NCBI GenBank assembly: GCA_964617665.1 | Contig: CAZUAH010000057.1 | Location: 1-42,415 of the forward strand | Direction of reading: 5' to 3' | DNA: 42,415 nucleotides | DNA from: JADHUC01 sp964617665 | GTDB lineage: Bacteria > Planctomycetota > Planctomycetia > Pirellulales > Pirellulaceae | Part shown: piece by piece, positions 1 through 8,476 of the stretch | How positions within the stretch are numbered: position 1 is the stretch's first letter | Layout of the letters: each line of letters starts with the position of its first letter | The notes under the pieces: model-generated | What the model was told of the DNA's origin: nothing | Seen by the model: the letters and a program-made list of their open reading frames with translations, nothing else | Database searches by the model: none | Made by a program: the position numbers and the translations under genes

Positions 1-2
1 AA

Positions 3-1316
3 ATCCGAGCCGCTACTTCATGGCCACGCGCTCGCAGAGTGCGCCGCCGGAGGGGACTCCACGGCCGTGGCTACTACATCGCCAACAAACTGATGTGGAA
101 CCCGCAGGCCGACGTCGACGAGTTGCTCGCCGATTTCTATGAAAAGGCTTTCGGCCCGGCCGCCGACGCCATGCGGCGCTACTATGAGCGACTCGATCCG
201 GGCAACGAGCCGCTGGTCAGCGAACATTTGCTGGCATTGGCGTTGCGAGATTTACAGGAGGCAACCGAACTGGCCAAGGATCGCGCGGACGTGCTCGCAC
301 GGCTCGATCATCTGAAACAGTATTTCCATTACGTCCAGCTGCGATGGGAACACGATCGCACGAAGGACAAGCAGTGCAAGAAGGGACTCGCACTGGCGGC
401 TTTGACTCACGTGTACCGATCCCGTTACAGCTACATGAACCACTGGGAAGCCGTGCGCCAGTCATGGACGCGGCGAGCGGCTGAGGAATTCGAAGAACCG
501 ACTTGGGCTTTCAATGACCGTTCCGGTCAGCAACCCTGGAAAGTCGATGATCCGTACACGCGCGAAGAGACGGAACGCCTGTTTCAGGAGGACTTGGCTC
601 GTTTTCGGCCGCAATCGGTCGAGGAACTATCGTTCTCTGAAAACCTGATCCCGGCCGGCTTCACGTCGAAATCACCGGCTGCATCGTTCCAGCGATACCA
701 GAAAGGCACTCGCTACGCCCTCTACAGCCAAAACGGCAAGCCACTCGAACTGACGATCATCACGGGCGTGATTGCCTGGTATCGCGACCGGCCAAATGCC
801 ACATACACACTTACCGACGCCAACGGCAAAGAAGTGGCCAACGACCGTTTGGCGCAAGACGGCGAAGAGCACGTCCTGCGCTTCGACGTTCCAGTTCCCG
901 GTCTCTACTGGTTCGACTTCAACGATCAAGCGGCCGGATGGGGGATCAAAGTTGCTGCGGGGAAACCTGTCGCTGTGGCTCTGAACCGAGCGAAACACCC
1001 AGCGCACATGGGACACATGCGGCGGATGTATTTCTACGTGCCCAAGGGAACGAAACACCTCCAGTACTACTGGAAGGGCGGCCCACACGTCGTTCACGGG
1101 CCGGACAACGAGCCCGTCGCCGAAATCGCCAGTAGCGGCGAATTCGTCACTATAGACGTACCGACTGGGGGTGACGGCCAAGTCTGGTCGTTCACCAAGC
1201 TGGCATTGGGCCATCTTTGGTTCTTCAATGCGCCGAACTACCTGGCCGCCTCACCAGACGCCCTGCTCGTCCCATGGGAAGTTGCTGAAAACGGTGGAAT
1301 GACAGATCGGCACTGA
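3..1316 (+). CDS. DUF4838-type protein, 3' part (5' end outside window)
   Basis: The gene enters from the left edge and ends with TGA at 1314-1316. A frame open from position 3 gives over 430 residues. The segment around 69-180 (YYIANKLMWNPQADVDELL, then FYEKAFGPAA and MRRYYERLD) is the pattern I know from DUF4838 proteins, which are large, often secreted and probably glycan-active in Planctomycetota. The C-terminal third (about 650-1310) looks like beta-sandwich modules (WYRDRPNATYTLTDANGKEV; GLYWFDFND). The exact substrate is unknown. The first 15 codons in this frame are very arginine-rich, and the adjacent frame reads more naturally up to about position 56. A one-base indel near GGAGGGGACT (50-59) therefore cannot be excluded. 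It is convergent with apt. Confidence 0.7.
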   Translation: MRAATSWPRARRVRRRRGLHGRGYYIANKLMWNPQADVDELLADFYEKAFGPAADAMRRYYERLDPGNEPLVSEHLLALALRDLQEATELAKDRADVLARLDHLKQYFHYVQLRWEHDRTKDKQCKKGLALAALTHVYRSRYSYMNHWEAVRQSWTRRAAEEFEEPTWAFNDRSGQQPWKVDDPYTREETERLFQEDLARFRPQSVEELSFSENLIPAGFTSKSPAASFQRYQKGTRYALYSQNGKPLELTIITGVIAWYRDRPNATYTLTDANGKEVANDRLAQDGEEHVLRFDVPVPGLYWFDFNDQAAGWGIKVAAGKPVAVALNRAKHPAHMGHMRRMYFYVPKGTKHLQYYWKGGPHVVHGPDNEPVAEIASSGEFVTIDVPTGGDGQVWSFTKLALGHLWFFNAPNYLAASPDALLVPWEVAENGGMTDRH

Positions 1317-1373
1317 AACCGTCCGTTGAGGGCAGGCGAATGGTCCCAAAGACGCCAGGCATATTCTTGAGCT

Positions 1374-1907
1374 TCAATCTCCCTCGAACTCGACTACGTT
1401 GAATACCTTGTAGCCGGCATCTTTGAGTTTCTTACTGCCTCCGATATCAGGAAGGTCGACGATGAAGCTGCATTCAACGATCTCTCCGCCAAGTTGTTTG
1501 ATCAAGTTGCATGCCGCGAGTGCCGTACCTCCCGTGGCGATTAGGTCGTCAACTAGCAATACCTTGTCGCCTTTCTGAATGGCGTCGCTATGCATCTCGA
1601 TCTTATCTGTTCCGTACTCTAACTCGTACTCTTCGGAGACCGTCTCTGCGGGCAGCTTGCCTGGCTTTCTTATCGGAATGAAACCGATACCCAATTCGCG
1701 TGCGAGAATCGCACCGGTGATGAACCCTCGACTCTCAATGCCCGCAACCGTGTCCATCTTCATGCCATCGTACCGCTGGGCAAGAAGATCAATCAGGTGA
1801 TTGAATCCATGGCCGTCTTTCAACAGTGTTGTAATATCCCTAAACATGACCCCATCCTTGGGCCAGTTAGGCACTGTCCTTATCTTCGATTTCACAACTT
1901 GCGGCAT
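1374..1907 (-). CDS. apt: Adenine phosphoribosyltransferase
   Basis: This cytosolic purine-salvage enzyme converts adenine and PRPP to AMP and PPi. The PRPP-binding signature VLLVDDLIATGGTA is intact. The N-terminal IRTVPNWPKDGVMFRDITTL and the GIESRGFITGAILA block are diagnostic of APRT. The start at 1907 (MPQVVKSK) gives 177 residues, close to the usual 170-183. It is preceded on the minus strand by GGAAGGTGAAAGAA, a good Shine-Dalgarno. An upstream in-frame start at 1958 would add 17 residues unlike the family. It is the last gene of the moaB-SDR-radical SAM-hpt-apt run and lies about 100 bp after hpt, so it may also have its own promoter. Confidence 0.95.
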   Translation of the reverse strand: MPQVVKSKIRTVPNWPKDGVMFRDITTLLKDGHGFNHLIDLLAQRYDGMKMDTVAGIESRGFITGAILARELGIGFIPIRKPGKLPAETVSEEYELEYGTDKIEMHSDAIQKGDKVLLVDDLIATGGTALAACNLIKQLGGEIVECSFIVDLPDIGGSKKLKDAGYKVFNVVEFEGD

Positions 1908-2009
1908 TTCTTTCACCTTCCATGCGTCGACAGGAATTGGGCAGTAGTTATTGGACACGCATTATTCCGAGCGTTCACGTTGACGTCAATCTGATCCAGC
2001 GGCCGAGTC

Positions 2010-2552
2010 TCAGTCGTCTTTCACGCAACCGACAAAGGGAAGCTCGCGATACCGTTCAGCATAGTCGAGACCGTACCCCACCACGAAACGGTCGGGGATC
2101 TCGAAGCCGACGTACTTAGGCTGGATTGGGACTTCGCGGCGAGCCGGTTTGTCCAGGAGAACGCACAATTCCACGTTGGCCGGATTCTTGATTCGCAAAT
2201 GATCCATCACATGGGCAATGCAGATGCCAGTATCGACAATATCGTCAACCACCAGCAAGTGCGTGCCTTCCGCCGGTTCAGTGATGTCCAGCAACAACTT
2301 CGGCTCGCCACTAGTCACCGTCTCCATCCCGTAACTGGTCACACGAACGAAATCGCAACGGATCGGAATGGTCAGTTGCCGAACCAAGTCGGCCATGAAT
2401 ACCCAGGCTCCTTTGAGCACTCCGACCAACAAGAGTTCCTTGCCTTCGTAGTCCGCCGATATTTGTGCCGCCAATTCGCGAACGCGCGCGGCAATCCGTT
2501 CGGCGGAGATCTCACATGCGATCCGCTCGGAAGCGACGTCTCCTGTGCTCAT
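2010..2552 (-). CDS. hpt: Hypoxanthine (guanine) phosphoribosyltransferase
   Basis: This enzyme salvages hypoxanthine and probably guanine with PRPP to IMP/GMP in the cytosol. The 180-residue length is typical. Diagnostic blocks are ELLLVGVLKGAWVFMADLVR, CDFVRVTSYG, the PRPP loop LLVVDDIVDTG, and the C-terminal VGYGLDYAERYRELPFVG that closes over the base. It lies 43 bp downstream of the radical SAM gene and about 100 bp before apt, so the two purine-salvage phosphoribosyltransferases are neighbours on the same strand. Weak Shine-Dalgarno AGAGGG precedes the ATG at 2552. Confidence 0.95.
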   Translation of the reverse strand: MSTGDVASERIACEISAERIAARVRELAAQISADYEGKELLLVGVLKGAWVFMADLVRQLTIPIRCDFVRVTSYGMETVTSGEPKLLLDITEPAEGTHLLVVDDIVDTGICIAHVMDHLRIKNPANVELCVLLDKPARREVPIQPKYVGFEIPDRFVVGYGLDYAERYRELPFVGCVKDD

Positions 2553-2595
2553 CGAGCATGCCCTCTGTATCTGACGCGGCCGATCTGCTCAATCG

Positions 2596-3678
2596 CTATT
2601 TCGGCACGTATACGCAATCCGGTTCCGATTCCAACGCATCACCGGTTACCGCATATGCCCGAGCGCGGCTGCCGCCGCAAATGTGGCGGAACTCACAGAT
2701 GCCGCATTTTCCGTTGAATCCGTCGGCATCGCGTAGTGAACGAAACGTTGGATGGTTCTGGTACACGTCGACAACCGACTGTTCCGGGAAGCGTCCACAT
2801 ACCAACGGCAAGAAGCCGGCAGGGCAAATGTCTCCAGTGTGGCTGACGAACATTACGCCACGACCGTCCCATACGCCCAACGGAGCGCGATGGCCGCGAT
2901 GAGCACCGCTGTCCTTTTTCCCGCCTGGGCCCGCGAGTGGATCACCTTGATGCTGCAACACGTAACGACGATAGTGGGGCGCTTCAGTGGTTTTCACTCC
3001 GAATGGCTTATTGCGCGCGTGCGTCCAGAGCTTCTCGAATGCGACCTCATACTCTCCCGGCGAGATGCGTTCTTGCTCGAGCCCGCGTCCCACGGGAATC
3101 AAGAAGAATACCGACCACATGGCGATGCCCTGCTCGGTCAACAGCTCTGCGATCGCGTCGATCTGGTGGAAGTTGCGGCGCGTGATGCTGGTGTTGACTT
3201 GTACGGCCATTTCCAAGCGGCGCGCGTCCGCCAGCATTCGCAAGGTGCGGTCGAAGCTGCCCGCCCAGCCGCGAAACGCGTCGTGTATCTCCGCGTCGGC
3301 GCCGTCCAGGCTGATTCCTAGACGGCGAACGCCCGCTTCGTGAGCCGACTGGAAGGCTTCTAGCGTTGCCAATGGAGTTGCCGACGGCGTGAGGGCCACG
3401 TTCAAACCGGCCGCGACCGCGTGCCGGATCAGATCGTAGATATCCGGCCGCTTCAGGGGATCGCCTCCCGTCAGTACGATCGTGGGGCGCTTGGGGAATG
3501 ATGCCACCTGGTCGATCAACAACTTGGACACATCGCTGGGCAATTCAGCCGGGTCTGGATGTTCCTGCGCGGATGCGCGGCAGTGTTCGCACACCAGATC
3601 GCAGGCTTGTGTCACCTCGTAGTAGAACATCAGCGGACTGTGATCGAAGTCCTCGGTCGTGTAATTGGTTGGTCTCAT
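2596..3678 (-). CDS. Radical SAM/SPASM-domain protein (TIGR04053-like)
   Basis: The 360-residue protein opens with FYYEVTQACDLVCEHCRASA, which contains the CxxxCxxC cluster that binds the SAM-cleaving 4Fe-4S centre. LTGGDPLKRPDIYDLI follows. The C-terminal half carries GDICPAGFLPLVCG and an auxiliary-cluster region (CGICEFRHICGGSRARAYA, then DPDC-like EPDCVYVP) typical of SPASM/twitch proteins. From memory this architecture matches the TIGR04053 group, related to the AhbC/AhbD/NirJ heme-modification enzymes; the substrate cannot be read from the sequence. It lies 9 bp after the SDR gene and 43 bp before hpt, so co-transcription is likely. No clear Shine-Dalgarno precedes the ATG at 3678; translation may depend on the SDR gene. 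Confidence 0.85.
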   Translation of the reverse strand: MRPTNYTTEDFDHSPLMFYYEVTQACDLVCEHCRASAQEHPDPAELPSDVSKLLIDQVASFPKRPTIVLTGGDPLKRPDIYDLIRHAVAAGLNVALTPSATPLATLEAFQSAHEAGVRRLGISLDGADAEIHDAFRGWAGSFDRTLRMLADARRLEMAVQVNTSITRRNFHQIDAIAELLTEQGIAMWSVFFLIPVGRGLEQERISPGEYEVAFEKLWTHARNKPFGVKTTEAPHYRRYVLQHQGDPLAGPGGKKDSGAHRGHRAPLGVWDGRGVMFVSHTGDICPAGFLPLVCGRFPEQSVVDVYQNHPTFRSLRDADGFNGKCGICEFRHICGGSRARAYAVTGDALESEPDCVYVPK

Positions 3679-3687
3679 GATGTTAGT

Positions 3688-4461
3688 CTACCGCGCTGTC
3701 CATCCGCCGTCGACGGTCACAAGACTGCCGACCATGTAGCTGGCGGCATCGCTGGCCAAGAAAATGGCAGCGCCCTGGATCTCCTCCATTTGGCCCCAAC
3801 GCCCCAACGCCACGGCGCCGATGATGAACTTCTTGGTCTGTTCGTTCTCTGCAATGGGAACGTTCATTGGGGTCAGAAACGGGCCTGGGCAGATTGCGTT
3901 GACGCAAATGCCGAATGACGCCAGTTCCAGACCGAGCGTCCGTGTCATTTGAACCACGGCGCCCTTGCTGGACGCGTATGGTGTACGGTCCTCCAAACCA
4001 ACAACTCCCAGCGTGCTGGCGATGTTAATGATTCGGCCATGCTCGGCCTTCTTCATGTGCGGGACGACGGCCCTGGTGGCGAGCCACACGCCGTCGACAT
4101 TGACCTGTTGCACTTGTCGAAAGTCGTCATAAGACAACTCGTCGATCGGACCGCGAACGTTCACTCCGGCGTTATTGATCAGGATGTCGATCTTGCCGAA
4201 TTCGGCGAGGGCTTTGTCGACCACGGCCTGACAGTCTTCAGGCGAGGTCACGTCGGCTTGCACTCCGACCGCGCGACGTTCGAAGTCCGCGGCAATTCCG
4301 GCGGCTGCGGCCACGGCTTCGTCCTCGTGACGACTCGTGAGCAAAACGTCCGCGCCAGCCGATGCCAGGCCGGCCGCCATCGCTTGGCCGAGACCTTTCG
4401 AGCCTCCGGTTACGATAGCGGATTTGCCTGTCAGATCGAACTGTTTGATTCCTGGTAGCAT
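3688..4461 (-). CDS. Short-chain dehydrogenase/reductase, FabG-like
   Basis: This is a 257-residue classical SDR with a Rossmann fold. It has the glycine-rich nucleotide loop VTGGSKGLGQAMA near the N-terminus, NNAG, catalytic Ser in NIASTLG, and YASSKGA giving the YxxxK catalytic pair. The C-terminal VGSLVTVDGGW is also typical. The pattern is closest to gluconate 5-dehydrogenase / 3-oxoacyl-ACP reductase-like members; the substrate is undetermined. AAAGGAACAACGA before the ATG at 4461 is a good ribosome-binding site. It sits 15 bp after moaB and 9 bp before the radical SAM gene, in the middle of a tight same-strand cluster. Confidence 0.9.
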   Translation of the reverse strand: MLPGIKQFDLTGKSAIVTGGSKGLGQAMAAGLASAGADVLLTSRHEDEAVAAAAGIAADFERRAVGVQADVTSPEDCQAVVDKALAEFGKIDILINNAGVNVRGPIDELSYDDFRQVQQVNVDGVWLATRAVVPHMKKAEHGRIINIASTLGVVGLEDRTPYASSKGAVVQMTRTLGLELASFGICVNAICPGPFLTPMNVPIAENEQTKKFIIGAVALGRWGQMEEIQGAAIFLASDAASYMVGSLVTVDGGWTAR

Positions 4462-4476
4462 TCGTTGTTCCTTTCG

Positions 4477-4980
4477 CTAACGCCGGGCTTCGCGCACGAG
4501 ATGGCTCAATTCCGGCAAGATCACTCTCGCCATAGCCAGTCGCACGGCGGCACGCGATCCGGGCATAGTCAGCACGACGGTCCGCTGCATCAGTCCGCCC
4601 GTGGCTCGGCTAAGCATCGCGGCAGCCCCTATCTCTTCGTAGCTGAGCATCCGGAATAGCTCGCCATATCCAGGAAGTGGCTTGGTCAGCAAGCCCGTCA
4701 CGGTTTCGTATGTTTGATCACGCGTGGAAATCCCCGTTCCACCCGTCATCAACACGGCGTCCACGTCGTCTTGGTCTCGTAGTTTCTCCAAGAGAGGACG
4801 CATCTGATCAGGCGAATCGGGGATGATGTGCCGATCGACAACAACATGCCCATTTTCAGTCAGATGGTCTATGACCGTTTGGCCGCCCGTATCGGTTTCG
4901 ATGGTCCGCGTGTCGCTCACCGTAATAACGACACAGCGAACGGAAGGAGGAGCTTCCGACTTGTGTTCTGTTACGCCCAT
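4477..4980 (-). CDS. moaB: Molybdenum cofactor biosynthesis protein B (MoaB/Mog family)
   Basis: The 167-residue protein has the MoaB/Mog fold: VVITVSDTRTIETDTGG at the N-terminus, MTGGTGISTRDQTYETV in the centre (molybdopterin-binding GGTG), and LPGYGELFRMLSYEEIG followed by MLSRATGG. The family binds or adenylylates molybdopterin, though MoaB roles vary between species. It is the first gene of a minus-strand cluster (moaB, SDR, radical SAM, hpt, apt). No other Moco gene is in the window, so the pathway must be completed elsewhere. The ATG at 4980 is divergent from the HEAT-repeat gene. Confidence 0.9.
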   Translation of the reverse strand: MGVTEHKSEAPPSVRCVVITVSDTRTIETDTGGQTVIDHLTENGHVVVDRHIIPDSPDQMRPLLEKLRDQDDVDAVLMTGGTGISTRDQTYETVTGLLTKPLPGYGELFRMLSYEEIGAAAMLSRATGGLMQRTVVLTMPGSRAAVRLAMARVILPELSHLVREARR

Positions 4981-4998
4981 GGTCCCAACGCGATTCGC

Positions 4999-5028
4999 TT
5001 GTTAAAGTCGTCTTCACCCTTCTATACT
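4999..5028 (+). promoter_or_regulatory. Candidate sigma-70 type promoter for the HEAT-repeat gene
   Basis: TTGTTA (4999-5004) and TATACT (5023-5028) are separated by 18 bp in the moaB/HEAT divergent intergenic region. They lie about 100 bp before the ATG at 5131. The match is good but found by eye only. Confidence 0.4.
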
Positions 5029-5130
5029 GAAGAAAGGCGTACTAATGCCGCTCCACATGGTGGAGGACGCATCTCTCCACATACTCGAGAGATTTCACCG
5101 ATAAGCTACCTGATTCCCCGCTGTGATCCA

Positions 5131-6375
5131 ATGAGGCCACCAAGTTTCTACTGCACGATTGCCGCGTCAGCCCTTGTCTTGGGCGTAGCTTGCTGCGCCA
5201 GCATTTCGCACGCTGATGTCTTCGTGTTGCACAACGGCGGACGGATCAAGGGCCGTTGGATCAACCGCGACGACCGGCCGTTGAAGAACTACGTGATTGA
5301 GACGGAACGCGGAGGTCGCGTGCTGCTGGATGCCGGACAGATCCGCCAGACAATCCCGCAGAATCTGAAGCTGGACGAATACGAGCGGCTCGCATCCAGA
5401 ACTGCAGACACTGTCGTGGCGCAGTGGAAAGTGGCGGAGTGGTGCCGAGAAAACAGCCTGAAACAGCAGCGCACAGCGCATTTGCGCCGCATCATCCATT
5501 TGGATCCCAATCACGCCGGGGCGCGGTATGGTCTAGGGTACAGCCAAGTGAAAGGTCAGTGGGTCACACGAGAGGAGATTCAGAAGCGGCGTGGCTACGA
5601 AATGTACGGTGGGCGATGGCGTTTAGGGCAGGAGATCGCCCTGCTGGAAGCAGAGAAGAAATTAGAACAGGTGGAAAAGGACTGGTTGACGCGTTTGATG
5701 CGGTGGCGGGAGATGCTGGGAACCGACAAGACGCTGGAGGCCGTCAAGAACATCAGCGCAGTGCGTGACCCACATGCCGTCCGTCCCCTGTCGCAACTGT
5801 TGTCGTTGGAGCCTGTCCGCCAAGTCAAGGTGCTGTACATCCGCGTATTGGCGGAAATACACAACCGTCCAGCGATACACGCGCTGTACACGGCGACACT
5901 GCAAGATCCCGACGAAGAGGTGTTTCACGCGGCCTTGGATTCCATTGTTCGGCTCAACCCGCCCAACATGTCCAAGCAGTACGTTGACGGGTTGAAGGAC
6001 AAGAATAACGTTCGCCTGAATCGGGCGGCCCACGCCTTGGGGAGGCTGGATGATAAGTCTGTTATGTCGCCGTTGATCGATGCCTTGGTGACAACGCACC
6101 ACATCGTGATTCCCAAGCAATCCGACGCTTACACATCGAGTTTCATGAAGCCAGCCGCGTCCGCCTCGTCGCCGTTCGGCCCCACAACCTTCTCGGCCGG
6201 TGGCGAAACCAAGGTCATCCCTGTGACGGTCACGAACCAGGACGTACTACAGGCGTTGATTACGCTTAGTGGCGGCGCCAATTTCGGCTTTGACGAGCGC
6301 GCATGGCAGTACTGGCTGGCGAATGAGAACATGAGAGCGGCGCCCCAAGCAGACTCGCGACGGGACGCAGATTGA
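5131..6375 (+). CDS. Secreted HEAT/TPR-like repeat protein
   Basis: The protein has 414 residues from the ATG at 5131. A signal peptide is clear: hydrophobic core 9-25 and likely cleavage after SHA at residue 28. Upstream in-frame codons would place it internally, so this start is preferred. The mature N-terminus (VFVLHNGGRIKGRWIN, ETERGGRVLLDAGQI) looks like a small beta domain of planctomycete proteins. A TPR-like unit follows (LRRIIHLDPNHAGARYGLGY), then a coiled segment and HEAT-like helices (AVRPLSQLL, ALDSIVRLNP, RAAHALGRLDDKSVMSPLIDAL). It is probably a periplasmic or envelope scaffold; no enzyme motif is visible. It ends 3 bp from the rho stop codon, tail to tail. Confidence 0.8.
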   Translation: MRPPSFYCTIAASALVLGVACCASISHADVFVLHNGGRIKGRWINRDDRPLKNYVIETERGGRVLLDAGQIRQTIPQNLKLDEYERLASRTADTVVAQWKVAEWCRENSLKQQRTAHLRRIIHLDPNHAGARYGLGYSQVKGQWVTREEIQKRRGYEMYGGRWRLGQEIALLEAEKKLEQVEKDWLTRLMRWREMLGTDKTLEAVKNISAVRDPHAVRPLSQLLSLEPVRQVKVLYIRVLAEIHNRPAIHALYTATLQDPDEEVFHAALDSIVRLNPPNMSKQYVDGLKDKNNVRLNRAAHALGRLDDKSVMSPLIDALVTTHHIVIPKQSDAYTSSFMKPAASASSPFGPTTFSAGGETKVIPVTVTNQDVLQALITLSGGANFGFDERAWQYWLANENMRAAPQADSRRDAD

Positions 6376-6378
6376 CGA

Positions 6379-7647
6379 TCACTCGACCATCATCTTGCCG
6401 CTGATCAATTGAAGGAACTCGGCATTGGTTTTGAAGCGACCGAGTTGCTTCGTGAGTTGCTCCATCGCGTCCACGGGATGCATCGTGGTCAACGTGCGTC
6501 GCAACATCGTGACAGAATGAAGCGTATCCGGATCGTGCAACAATTCCTCGCGTCTTGTGCCGGATTGCGTGATGTCGATGGCGGGCCAAACGCGCCGATC
6601 CGCCAGTTTTCGGTCCAGCACCAACTCCATATTTCCGGTGCCCTTGAACTCCTGGAAGATGAGTTCATCCATGCGGCTGCCCGTATCGACCAACGCCGTG
6701 CCGACGACCGTCAGTGATCCACCCTCCTCGAACGCCCGTGCGGTAGCGAACAGCTTTTTCGGTATGTCCATCGCCTTGATGTCCACGCCGCCGCTCATGG
6801 TGCGGCCGGTATTGCCGACCCATTTGTTGAAGGCTCGCGCGGTTCGCGTGATGGAATCCATCAGCAGAAACACGTCTTGCCCCATCTCGGACAGACGCTT
6901 GCAGCGTTCGACTATCAATTGGGAAATCCGCACGTGGCTTTCGACATCCTGATCCAGGCTGCTAGCAACCACTTCGCCGTCCACGTTACGGCGCATGTCC
7001 GTGACTTCCTCAGGACGTTCATCGATCAGCAGCACTATCAATTTGACTTCTGGGTAGTTGGTGGAAATTCCCTGGCTAATGTGCTGCAGCATTATCGTTT
7101 TGCCGGCGCGAGGCGGCGACACGATCAACGCCCGCTGACCTCTGCCCAACGGAGTGAGCAAGTCCATGACGCGTGTGGTGAGCGGCTCGGCCCCAGTCTC
7201 CAACTGATACCACTTTTCGGGATTGATGGCCGTCAGCGTGTCAAAGCTCTTAACGTTGGCATATTCTTCAGGGCGAAGTCCGTCAACATCGACGATCTCT
7301 CGGAGTCGCGGCCCCTGCTGCCTCCGCGCCTGCTGGACCATTCCGCTGATCATGAGTCCCTGCCGCAGGCCATACTTCTCGATCATGGTACCGGGCACGA
7401 AGGGATCAGACCGCTCTCGCGCGTAGTTGTTGCTCGGGCTGCGCAGGAACCCATAACCGTTCGGGTGCAACTCTAGCAGGCCCGCACCAGGCTCTAATGG
7501 CGCATCGTTGTCTTCAGGGGCGTCTCTGTCTCCTCCAGATGCGCGATCACTGTGTGGCGGGCGCCGGCGTCGGCGCGAGCGACTGTTGTAACTGTGACCC
7601 CCGGAACGTCCTCCTCCAGACTTGGAGCGATATCTCTTCTTTGGCAT
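6379..7647 (-). CDS. rho: Transcription termination factor Rho
   Basis: This hexameric RNA-dependent ATPase ends transcription. The RNA-binding domain includes LELHPNGYGFLRSP and the RPEEYANVKSFDTLTAINP region. The ATPase core has Walker A SPPRAGKT, Walker B-like LIVLLIDERPEEVTDM, and the Q/R-loop region FNKWVGNTGRTMSGGVD. The N-terminal 50 residues are a basic, Ser/Arg/Gly-rich low-complexity tail (RYRSKSGGGRSGG), a kind of extension seen in several Rho lineages. The start at 7647 (MPKKRYRS, 422 residues) is chosen because GGTGG lies at suitable distance; an in-frame GTG at 7659 is the alternative. The long leader (7648-7940) contains hairpins and may control expression, as Rho is commonly autoregulated. 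Confidence 0.97.
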   Translation of the reverse strand: MPKKRYRSKSGGGRSGGHSYNSRSRRRRRPPHSDRASGGDRDAPEDNDAPLEPGAGLLELHPNGYGFLRSPSNNYARERSDPFVPGTMIEKYGLRQGLMISGMVQQARRQQGPRLREIVDVDGLRPEEYANVKSFDTLTAINPEKWYQLETGAEPLTTRVMDLLTPLGRGQRALIVSPPRAGKTIMLQHISQGISTNYPEVKLIVLLIDERPEEVTDMRRNVDGEVVASSLDQDVESHVRISQLIVERCKRLSEMGQDVFLLMDSITRTARAFNKWVGNTGRTMSGGVDIKAMDIPKKLFATARAFEEGGSLTVVGTALVDTGSRMDELIFQEFKGTGNMELVLDRKLADRRVWPAIDITQSGTRREELLHDPDTLHSVTMLRRTLTTMHPVDAMEQLTKQLGRFKTNAEFLQLISGKMMVE

Positions 7648-7858
7648 AGGTCTATCCACCGAGCGGGCAAAAAGCCGATCATTCCCTGATGTCGGCGCGG
7701 GGAGAGCACTGCGCTCTCCACATGAAACATCCCGGCAGTCCGCCTTAAATCGTCCGTCATCTGAGAGCCAGACGGACTGGCCGGAAACCTAGCTCTTACG
7801 CATGCGGTCCAGATCCTCTGAAACTGGCCTGCCTGTCATTGAGCTGCATTAGAAAACC

Positions 7859-7915
7859 CCGTAGCGAAACTAAAGGGTCCCGTTTCGCGGGATGGGACCG
7901 CTTGCAGAACTACGG
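7859..7915. other. Possible structured RNA element in the rho leader
   Basis: An outer inverted repeat CCGTAG (7859-7864) / CTACGG (7910-7915) encloses an inner one, GGTCCC (7876-7881) / GGGACC (7894-7899). An alternative pairing GCGAAAC (7864-7870) / GTTTCGC (7882-7888) overlaps it, so two mutually exclusive folds exist. It lies 210-270 bp upstream of the rho ATG. It matches no riboswitch class I recognise. Confidence 0.3.
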
Positions 7916-7940
7916 TCTTGCACCTCTCGGGTTTCTTGCA
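7901..7940. repeat. Three CTTGCA direct repeats
   Basis: CTTGCA occurs at 7901-7906, 7917-7922 and 7935-7940, with spacings of 16 and 18 bp; two copies are TCTTGCA. This may be a protein-binding array or chance. Confidence 0.3.
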
Positions 7941-8476
7941 TGGTTACCGGCGATCAAACACAGCAATGTCAAGCGAGAATCACTCAGAGCGTGACAGCAG
8001 AAGCTGGTGACAGCGCGGCAATTACCTAGAAAGCCAGAGTAGCAAGAATGACTTCCCCGGAAACCTTACAAAATCCTTCGTCAATACCAACAAACGATGG
8101 TGGGGAAGCCACAACAAATACGTTGTATTCAAAGCAGCCCAATGGCGCTTCGCAGAGCATTGACTACAGGCATCTTACAGATGTCTTCGACTGTGTCAAC
8201 CGAGAACTGGACCCTCGCCAACAAAAAATGGGACGTTTTCGGGAGATGGGCATCTTCAAAAGGTTCTTGCGCTGGCAACTCGTTTGACCTTGCTCGTTCG
8301 TCTCAACTAGCCCAAATTGCGTTCCACCTCCCACATTTTCGAGTCTGCGTGAGCGTCGGTCGCAAATTCGTAAGATCCCATTCAATCGTCAAAATTTAAC
8401 TAAGCCAGCGATGTTCACGGACCGATAAGCGGACAGGACAAAGTGTTTGGTGACTAGTTAAATAACGGATGGATCT

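Larger units (their letters stand above)
7648..8476. other. Long intergenic region between rho and the thioredoxin/YHS gene
   Basis: These 829 bp separate two divergent genes. They contain a 7-bp hairpin at 7701-7719 in the rho leader (GGAGAGC-actgc-GCTCTCC), a structured block at 7859-7915 and CTTGCA repeats at 7901-7940. A minus-strand TTGACA near 7970 could be a -35 box for rho, but no good -10 is visible. An open frame at 8048-8287 has no ribosome-binding site and no recognisable domain, so it is not called a gene. Confidence 0.6.

Noticed and set aside
4828..5130. Longer N-terminus for the HEAT-repeat protein
   Set aside because: It would bury the signal peptide about 100 residues inside and overlap the divergent moaB start.
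8048..8287. 79-residue open frame between rho and the thioredoxin gene
   Set aside because: There is no Shine-Dalgarno, no domain and unremarkable composition; overlapping frames of similar length exist on both strands.
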